From: Planctomycetota bacterium | GTDB taxonomy: Bacteria > Planctomycetota > MHYJ01 > JACPRB01 | Reading direction: 5' to 3' | Assembly: GCA_016200125.1 (NCBI GenBank) | Contig: JACQFK010000114.1 | Coordinates: 1-7,050, forward strand | Length of the DNA: 7,050 bases | Shown: positions 1 to 4,520 of the stretch, in pieces | How positions within the stretch are numbered: position 1 is the first letter of the stretch | Layout: every line of letters begins with the position of its first letter | Made by a program: the position numbers and the translations under genes | The notes under the pieces: model-generated | What the model was told of the DNA's origin: nothing | The model's database searches: none | The model's input: only the letters and a program-made list of their open reading frames with translations

Positions 1-1009
1 GAGCGGGCGGCGGGGGGTTCTCGTGCCCCTCGGCCTGGTGGCGCTTCGCGTGGTCGACGACCGTCTCGACGTGCTGGACCCAGCCGCGCGCGATGTCGAG
101 CCGCCCCAGCGAGGCCGCCGCGGGCGGATTGGACTTCATCCGCTCGAGGAAGAATGCATAGAGCCGGAGCATCTCCTGCACGTCGGGCTTCGTCTCGGCG
201 AGAAACCCGAATCCGTAGGTGGCGATCGCGTCGGTGGGGTGGCGCTTCGCGTAGACCGAGAGCGAGGCCTTGGCGGCGTCGAAGTCGCGGCGCCGCGCGT
301 GAACGAGCCCTAAGTTGAAGTGGGCGGCGTCGAAATCGGGATCGGCGCTCAGGGCGTCGAGGTAGGCCTTCACCGCCTCGTCGAGCCGCCCCGTGTTCGC
401 CATCAGGATGCCCTTGTGGTTGAGGGCGACCGGCTTGATCCAGCGCGCGCCCTTGCCCGCGAGCTCGTCGAAGTAGGCGATTGTCTCGTCGCTGAAGCGC
501 TGCTCGATCGCCAAGTTGCGGAGGAACACGACCGGCAGCTCGCGCGGGAAGCGGAGCCGTTCGGCCTCGTCGGGCTTCTCGATGAGGTGGGCGATGACCC
601 GCTTGCCCGCCTCGAAGGCCGCGCGGGGGAACTTCACGGCGTAGACCTCCGACTGGGCGTGGAGGATGTCCACGCGGTCGGGCGCGTGCTTGAGCGCCTC
701 CGCGAAGGCCTCCTCGGCGCCGATCGTGTCGCGCAGCTCCATCTGCACCTGGCCCAGGAGGAGCAGCGCGTCGGGGTCGCCGGGCGAGAGCTTGACGCAT
801 TCCGCCAGCGCCTCCCGCGCGCGGGCCAGCTTGCCCAGCCGCAGGCCGCAGGACCCGATGCCGCGGAGCGCGACGACGCGTTCCGCCTCGCTGGCCAGCT
901 CGAGGCAGGACTCGTAGACCGGGAGGGCCTGGTCGAGGTAGCCCTCGCCCTCCAGCGCGCGGGCGCGCTTGAGGTCCCGTCCCACCAGCCACTTGCGCAG
1001 GAAATCCAT
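1..1009 (-). CDS. TPR-repeat protein, C-terminus beyond the window
   Basis: This frame stays open for 336 codons from an ATG at 1009 to the left edge with no stop. The protein begins MDFLRKWLVGRDLKRA and is built of helical pairs with the tetratricopeptide pattern: roughly residues 13-44, 45-76, 79-112 (around ALLLLGQVQMELRD), 193-226 (around NHKGILMANTGRLDEAV) and 227-258 (around FNLGLVHARRRDFDAA). Residues 113-192 are probably degenerate repeats. No signal peptide or membrane segment is visible, so it is likely cytoplasmic, and TPRs usually serve as protein-protein scaffolds. The visible part ends in a proline-rich stretch (ENPPPPA), suggesting a linker or tail. The start codon shares one base with the stop of the endonuclease V gene (TGATG) and has no clear Shine-Dalgarno sequence, so translation probably depends on coupling. 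The specific partner and role cannot be told from sequence. Confidence 0.85.
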   Translation of the reverse strand, partial: MDFLRKWLVGRDLKRARALEGEGYLDQALPVYESCLELASEAERVVALRGIGSCGLRLGKLARAREALAECVKLSPGDPDALLLLGQVQMELRDTIGAEEAFAEALKHAPDRVDILHAQSEVYAVKFPRAAFEAGKRVIAHLIEKPDEAERLRFPRELPVVFLRNLAIEQRFSDETIAYFDELAGKGARWIKPVALNHKGILMANTGRLDEAVKAYLDALSADPDFDAAHFNLGLVHARRRDFDAAKASLSVYAKRHPTDAIATYGFGFLAETKPDVQEMLRLYAFFLERMKSNPPAAASLGRLDIARGWVQHVETVVDHAKRHQAEGHENPPPPA

Positions 1010-1677
1010 CACTGTTTCGTGAGCTGATCCGCGAGCCGTTGAGGCTCCGGGAGACGATAGCGCGGGGCGCAGGCGAGCACCACCGAAATCGCGCTCTCCA
1101 GGCCGATGAGGTGGCCCGTGGAGACGTAGACCACGTTGCAGCCGTCGCGCGTCCGCAGGGCGGCGCCCACGGTCTCGCCCTTGTGGACGAGCGGCGTCCA
1201 GGAGCCCCGCTTCGCCCCGGGCTCGTCATGCTCGCCGCAGAGCCGCGACTTCGCGCAGCCGATCGTGGGGACGCCGAGCACGAGGCCGAGATGGCTCGCG
1301 ATGCCCAGGCGCCGCGGATGGGCGATGCCCTGGCCGTCGACGATGATCACCTCCGGCCGCGTCTTCAGCTTCCTCCAGGCGGAGAGCAGCGGCGGGATCT
1401 CCCGGAAGGAGAGGAGCCCGGGGATGTAGGGGAAGGGGACCGGCTCCGTCACGATGACCTGCTCGATCGGCTCGAGGTCGCGCATCACCACGAAGACCGC
1501 GCGGGCGACGTCGTTCTTGTAGCTGACGTCGGCGCCCGCGACGAGGCGCGGTTTCAGCGCGCCCTTCCGGACGACCCGATCGCGGAGCCGCTTCTGGATC
1601 CCGATGGCCTCGGCGGCGGTCGCGGGAACCCGGAAGGAAGGCTTCAGCGGCACTCGAAGCCGTCGACCCGTTTCCAC
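1009..1677 (-). CDS. nfi: Endonuclease V (deoxyinosine 3' endonuclease)
   Basis: Endonuclease V cleaves DNA one phosphodiester 3' of deoxyinosine and other deaminated bases, starting alternative excision repair in the cytoplasm. The family signature is complete: GADVSY (first catalytic Asp, residue 50), the PYIPGLLSFRE block (wedge PYIP at 83-86, catalytic Glu 93), VDGQGIAHPRRLGIASH (catalytic Asp 114, His 120), PTIGCAKSRLCG (Lys 143), then STGHL and YRLPEPQRLAD near the C-terminus. The 222-residue length from GTG 1677 nearly equals the E. coli protein (223). I chose GTG 1677 because AGGAGG lies 7 bases upstream; GTG 1653 (214 residues) has no such site, and an ORF from 1743 adds an unlikely basic extension. 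E. coli Nfi has DGHG where this has DGQG, which I take as tolerated. The gene overlaps the phosphoesterase end by 34 bases and the TPR start by one base, so it sits inside an operon. Confidence 0.95.
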   Translation of the reverse strand: METGRRLRVPLKPSFRVPATAAEAIGIQKRLRDRVVRKGALKPRLVAGADVSYKNDVARAVFVVMRDLEPIEQVIVTEPVPFPYIPGLLSFREIPPLLSAWRKLKTRPEVIIVDGQGIAHPRRLGIASHLGLVLGVPTIGCAKSRLCGEHDEPGAKRGSWTPLVHKGETVGAALRTRDGCNVVYVSTGHLIGLESAISVVLACAPRYRLPEPQRLADQLTKQ

Positions 1678-2567
1678 GAGCCGTCCTCCTGGAGCTTCAT
1701 CACGTCGCAGCGCAGCGTCTTTCCGTCCACTCCGAAGCGGCAATAGTGAAAGGGGCGGGAGCGCGGACCCGGATACAGGTCCTGATGGACGGGATGTTCG
1801 CTGTCCACCTCGCGGGTCGGACCTCCTCCGCCGCCGGTCACCAGGAACTGGACCCCGCGCTTCTCAAAGCGCTCGTAGTTGTGGACGTGCCCGCTGCAGA
1901 ACGCCTTCACCTTGGGCGTGATCCGGGCGACGAAGCGGGTCTGCACGTCGGCAGACTCGGAGAGGCCGCGCGCGTTGGTGTAGGGGGGATGATGGCAGAC
2001 GAGGACGACGTGGCGCAGGGCGGCGTCGGCTTCGGCGTCGCGGAGAAGCCCGGAGAGCCAGTCCTCCTGCTCCCGGATCTCCCGGGCGCTGAGTTCGTCG
2101 AAGTTGGAGTCCAGGATCGCGACCAGCACCGTCGCGAAGCGGATCGCGTACCAGCGCCGAAGGCCGACGTGGGGAAAGACCGCCGCCCGGAGCCGGAGCG
2201 CGCGCTCCGCGCCGCCGTAGTAGTCGTGATTGCCCAGGGCCGGGAAGTAGGCGATCCCGCGGGAGAAGAGCGCCTCGTTCTCGTCGCAGAACCGCTTCCA
2301 GTCCGTCGTGCTTCCCCCGTGGCAGACCACGTCGCCGGCGTTCACGACGAAGGCGGGCCGATCCTCCGCGATCGCGCGGACGACCTCGAGGCGCTCCGCG
2401 TCGTGGTGCGGCCGCCAGAATTCCAGCGTCATCGTCTTCTGGGTGTCGCCGACGACGACGAACGTCGGAGGCGCGTCGGGGAGGATCATGCCCGGCGCCG
2501 GCGTGAGGCGGACGGGCGAGCAGGCCGCCAGCAGCAGGAGGAGGGCGGGGGAAACGGCCCGCGTCAC
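1644..2567 (-). CDS. Lipoprotein calcineurin-like metallophosphoesterase (purple acid phosphatase-like)
   Basis: The 307-residue product carries the dimetal phosphoesterase motifs in order: VVVGDTQ (Asp 41), NAGDVV (Asp 79), LGNHDYYGG (Asn 113, His 114), VLVCHHPPYT (His 192/193) and CSGHVHNYER (His 227, His 229), followed by VTGGGGGP. The GHVHNYER and glycine-rich ending resemble purple acid phosphatase-type and bacterial alkaline phosphatase-type members, which hydrolyse phosphoesters with a two-metal centre. The Tyr of the plant and animal GDxxY motif is replaced by Cys 82. The N-terminus is a short hydrophobic segment with lipobox LAAC (Cys 16), so it should be a lipid-anchored exported protein. 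The GTG start at 2567 overlaps the upstream stop as GTGA, a classic coupling arrangement. The frame stays open upstream to 3434, but that extension is proline/arginine-rich shadow of the neighbouring gene. The natural substrate is unknown. Confidence 0.9.
   Translation of the reverse strand: MTRAVSPALLLLLAACSPVRLTPAPGMILPDAPPTFVVVGDTQKTMTLEFWRPHHDAERLEVVRAIAEDRPAFVVNAGDVVCHGGSTTDWKRFCDENEALFSRGIAYFPALGNHDYYGGAERALRLRAAVFPHVGLRRWYAIRFATVLVAILDSNFDELSAREIREQEDWLSGLLRDAEADAALRHVVLVCHHPPYTNARGLSESADVQTRFVARITPKVKAFCSGHVHNYERFEKRGVQFLVTGGGGGPTREVDSEHPVHQDLYPGPRSRPFHYCRFGVDGKTLRCDVMKLQEDGSWKRVDGFECR
1685..1690 (-). promoter_or_regulatory. Ribosome binding site for endonuclease V
   Basis: The minus strand reads AGGAGG, then a 7-base spacer, then GTG at 1677. 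The site lies inside the last codons of the upstream phosphoesterase gene. It is the main reason to prefer GTG 1677 over GTG 1653. Because it also encodes phosphoesterase residues, a chance match remains possible. Confidence 0.55.
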
Positions 2568-3418
2568 TTCTTGTCCGCAGGCCGGAGCGCTTCGAGATGG
2601 GGCGAGTCGAGATCCGACCAGGTCCAGGTCTGGCCCTTGTGGGTGAACTTCACGTCGAGCGTCACCTTGCCCATCTTGCCGGCGTTGTCCACGCGGCGGA
2701 GGCCGACCACGAGGTCCTTGAAGCGGCCTTCGTAGCACATGAACTTGGGATCGGCGTCGTTGCCGGGCAGCTTGCTGAAGTCGGTCTTCACCGCATTCGC
2801 GTCGATGCTGCGGGTGATCGCCGATTGCTTCCTGCCGTCCTGCGCGATCGTGACCGACACCGTCGAGCCCGCGAGGGCCTTCTCGTCGATGTTGTCGACG
2901 CGTACCCGCAGGAAGAGCGTGTCGCCCGAGGCGACCTGCTGCTTGTTGACCGTCTTGTAGCCGCCGGGGATCGTGAACATCCCCATCACGCCGGCCTTGG
3001 GGCCCGCGTCGGGGTCGACGTAGACCTTGCTCGATTTGAGGACGAGGTTTTCGTAGACCTGGAGCCGTTCCTTGCTGTCGATCTCGTAGCGGATGGTCAT
3101 GCGATGGCTGAAGCGGGTCGCCAGGGGGACGGTCACGCCCTTCACCGAGATCAGGGCGCCCTTGCGCGGGGCGATCGTCGCGATGGACTGCCGCGGCATC
3201 GAGCCCAGCGGGAACTTGTTGTCGCCCAGGATCACGATGTCGATCGAGACGTTCGTGAGCGGCCAGGGCGTGCGGTTGAGGATCGAGCCGTCGACGGTGA
3301 TGGCGCGCGCGGTTTCCGAGTTCTGGATGTCGAAGGTGACGATGTCGACGCAGGTGACGTCCGGGTCGGGGATCGCCGGGGCATCCTGCAGGAGGAGGAC
3401 CGCCAGCAGCGCGATCAT
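2564..3418 (-). CDS. Secreted protein of unknown function, FxLYD-like N-terminal half
   Basis: I do not recognise a named family for the whole 284-residue product. It starts with a very short hydrophobic leader (MIALLAVLLLQDAPA), suggesting export. Residues about 38-95 read as a beta-sandwich in which a 'G-x-hydrophobic-x-N-x-T ... L-x-N-V' segment is followed by 'PLGS' and an alternating strand; this is reminiscent of FxLYD-type extracellular domains. The second half (around LFLRVRVDNIDEKALAG and GKVTLDVKFTHKGQTW) also looks beta-rich, ending in a lysine tail (ADKK). There are two cysteines, near the start of the mature protein and in FMCYEGRF. ATG 3418 is preferred to GTG 3424 two codons earlier; neither has a visible Shine-Dalgarno sequence. 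It follows PilZ by 37 bases and its stop overlaps the phosphoesterase start, so it may act with that enzyme outside the cytoplasm. This link is inference only. Confidence 0.8.
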   Translation of the reverse strand: MIALLAVLLLQDAPAIPDPDVTCVDIVTFDIQNSETARAITVDGSILNRTPWPLTNVSIDIVILGDNKFPLGSMPRQSIATIAPRKGALISVKGVTVPLATRFSHRMTIRYEIDSKERLQVYENLVLKSSKVYVDPDAGPKAGVMGMFTIPGGYKTVNKQQVASGDTLFLRVRVDNIDEKALAGSTVSVTIAQDGRKQSAITRSIDANAVKTDFSKLPGNDADPKFMCYEGRFKDLVVGLRRVDNAGKMGKVTLDVKFTHKGQTWTWSDLDSPHLEALRPADKK

Positions 3419-3455
3419 CGTCACAGGATAGCAAAAACCAGGGGCGGGCGCCTCT

Positions 3456-3821
3456 TTACTTCACCCGCCGCGCGGCCGAATCGATCGCGGACGCCATGTT
3501 CGTCAGGGTGTCCTTCAGCGCCTGGCGCGAGTCGCCGGCGTGGGCGAAGCGGCAGCCCAGCACGTACTGGCTTTTCGCGGCATCGTGCTCCACCCAGCGG
3601 ATCTCGGCGGCGAGCTCGAGGCGCGCCCCCAGGCGCAGCGCGACCTTGATCGTGTCGCCGACCGCGTGGCTCTCCGCGCTCACCAGCCGGATGCCGTCCA
3701 GGCTGATGTCCCGCACCGGGACCTTGAGGGTTTCCTTGGAGCCCTTGATTTCGCAGGGCACGACGAGTTTGACGCGAGCGGCATTTCGACCCATGGTTAC
3801 CGTTGCTTCAGGTTGTGACAT
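3456..3821 (-). CDS. Single-domain PilZ protein, probable c-di-GMP receptor
   Basis: The 121-residue protein has both halves of the PilZ ligand signature: RNAAR at residues 12-16 (RxxxR) and DISLDG at 38-43 (D/NxSxxG). The beta-barrel continues through IRWVEHD and LGCRF (Gly 89, Phe 92), then a C-terminal helix to residue 121. PilZ domains with these motifs bind cyclic di-GMP and change partner or surface behaviour such as motility, adhesion or exopolysaccharide secretion. The output here is unknown because no other domain is attached. It has no signal peptide, so it is cytoplasmic. ATG 3821 follows a loose purine-rich GGGGATGGG stretch; Met 10 (3794) is an alternative, but would place the RxxxR motif right at the N-terminus. 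It is the first gene of the probable five-gene minus-strand operon; the gap to the next gene is 37 bases. Confidence 0.9.
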   Translation of the reverse strand: MSQPEATVTMGRNAARVKLVVPCEIKGSKETLKVPVRDISLDGIRLVSAESHAVGDTIKVALRLGARLELAAEIRWVEHDAAKSQYVLGCRFAHAGDSRQALKDTLTNMASAIDSAARRVK

Positions 3822-3914
3822 GAGATACCCATCCCCAGAGAATCTACCCCATTAGTACCCAGAGAGGGGAGGGATTAGCGTGAAAAAATGGAGTCCCCAG
3901 CCCCGAATTCCGGT
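3822..3914 (-). promoter_or_regulatory. Spacer upstream of the PilZ gene, possible operon promoter
   Basis: This 93-base gap separates the broken beta-barrel gene from the PilZ gene and is locally less GC-rich than the coding DNA. It is the likeliest place for a promoter of the PilZ-to-TPR operon. I could not find a -35/-10 pair with convincing spacing: TACTAA and TAGATT are present near 3845-3857 on the minus strand, but without a good -35 partner. No riboswitch fold was recognised. Confidence 0.3.
3883..3899 (-). terminator. Weak candidate intrinsic terminator after the beta-barrel gene
   Basis: On the minus strand, 16 bases past the barrel stop codon, TGGGGACTCCA can form a 4-bp stem (one G-T pair) with a 3-base loop, followed directly by six T. 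The position and T-run fit a terminator, but the stem is short, so efficiency would be low. Confidence 0.3.
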
Positions 3915-4449
3915 TCAGAAGGAGATCTCGAGGCCGAGGCTGGGGCCGTGGAATTTGAGGTTCGACTGGTTCGCGCTCTGGCGGAACCTGAGGGCGTGAA
4001 GGCGGTAGCCCAGCGAGACTCCGACGGAATCGGACAGGCGCAGCAGCGCTTCCGCGTCGACCTTGAAGAAGTTCTGGTGGGCCCGTTCGACGGCGCCTGC
4101 GCCCAGGGCCCGCAGCTCGAGGATCGGATCGGGCCGCCAGGACAGGTCGAGTCCGGCCATCCAGAAGGCGGAATCGAAGGAGCGGCTCGTGTCGAGGAGA
4201 GGGAGGGCATCCGCCGTCAGGACGTGCCCCGCGCGCCTCCAGGAGCGGGACCGCCTCCGGATCGAGGTCGATGTCGCTCCCCACGACCATGTGCGTGCCC
4301 GTGGACGGGAGGCTCCCATTGGTGATCATCAGCCAGCCGGAACTCATCGCGACCCAGGCGCGGGCGCCGATGCGGACCTCGGGAGAAGCGGGGTCGTCGC
4401 CGGCCAGGGCGGCCGCGACGAGCAGCAGGGCGGTCATTTCGAAGCCCAT
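3915..4449 (-). CDS. Beta-barrel-like outer membrane protein, frame broken by a one-base indel
   Basis: No single frame gives a sensible protein, but two adjoining frames do. From ATG 4449 the first frame gives a signal peptide (MTALLLVAAALAG, likely cut after Ala 16), then IGARAWVAMSSGW and VVGSDIDLDPEAV; after about residue 74 it turns into arginine/proline-rich nonsense. The adjoining frame continues with HVLTADALPLLDT, then alternating strands (AGLDLSWRPDPILELRALG, VDAEALLRLSDSVGVSLGY) and ends LGLEISF. The terminal Phe and alternating strands fit a small outer-membrane barrel. Removing one base of the G4 run at 4227-4230 joins the halves into a 177-residue protein with one stop at 3917-3915. 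This could be a sequencing error, a real pseudogene or phase variation. Met 5 (4437) is an alternative start; an AGGA sits too close to ATG 4449 to be a good site. The specific family and function are not recognised. Confidence 0.65.
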
Positions 4450-4520
4450 GATCCTGAATCGGCCGCCGCAAGTCGAGCTTCCCGCCGCCGGTGACCGTAT
4501 GTAGAAGGTAGGAGAACCCC
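4450..4520. promoter_or_regulatory. Divergent intergenic spacer between the barrel and propeller genes
   Basis: These 71 bases separate divergently oriented genes and must carry the promoter of the plus-strand propeller gene, and probably that of the minus-strand barrel gene. A TATGTA hexamer at about 4498-4503 is the only AT-rich -10-like patch for the plus strand, and it has no convincing -35. No operator palindrome was found. Confidence 0.35.
4510..4514 (+). promoter_or_regulatory. Ribosome binding site for the propeller gene
   Basis: AGGAG lies 6 bases upstream of ATG 4521, an ideal spacing. It fixes the start of the propeller gene and supports ATG 4521 over Met 5 inside the signal peptide. 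Confidence 0.8.

Noticed and set aside
320..1027. 235-codon plus-strand open frame
   Set aside because: It lies opposite the TPR gene, whose minus-strand frame shows clear repeats; the plus-strand translation is low-complexity.
1746..2735. 329-codon plus-strand open frame
   Set aside because: It lies antisense to the phosphoesterase, which has all five metal motifs on the minus strand.
2568..3434. N-terminal extension of the phosphoesterase frame upstream of GTG 2567
   Set aside because: It overlaps the whole secreted protein gene in another frame and is proline/arginine-rich, while GTG 2567 is followed at once by a lipoprotein signal.
3425..3455. Possible terminator or promoter between PilZ and the secreted protein
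   Set aside because: A five-T run follows a GC-rich patch, but the best stem is only three pairs; TATCCT resembles a -10 but has no -35 at 17 bases. Read-through from PilZ is simpler.
2597..3649. 350-codon plus-strand open frame
   Set aside because: It is a shadow opposite the secreted protein and PilZ genes, rich in Arg, Asp and Val, crossing two real gene boundaries and with no recognisable domain.
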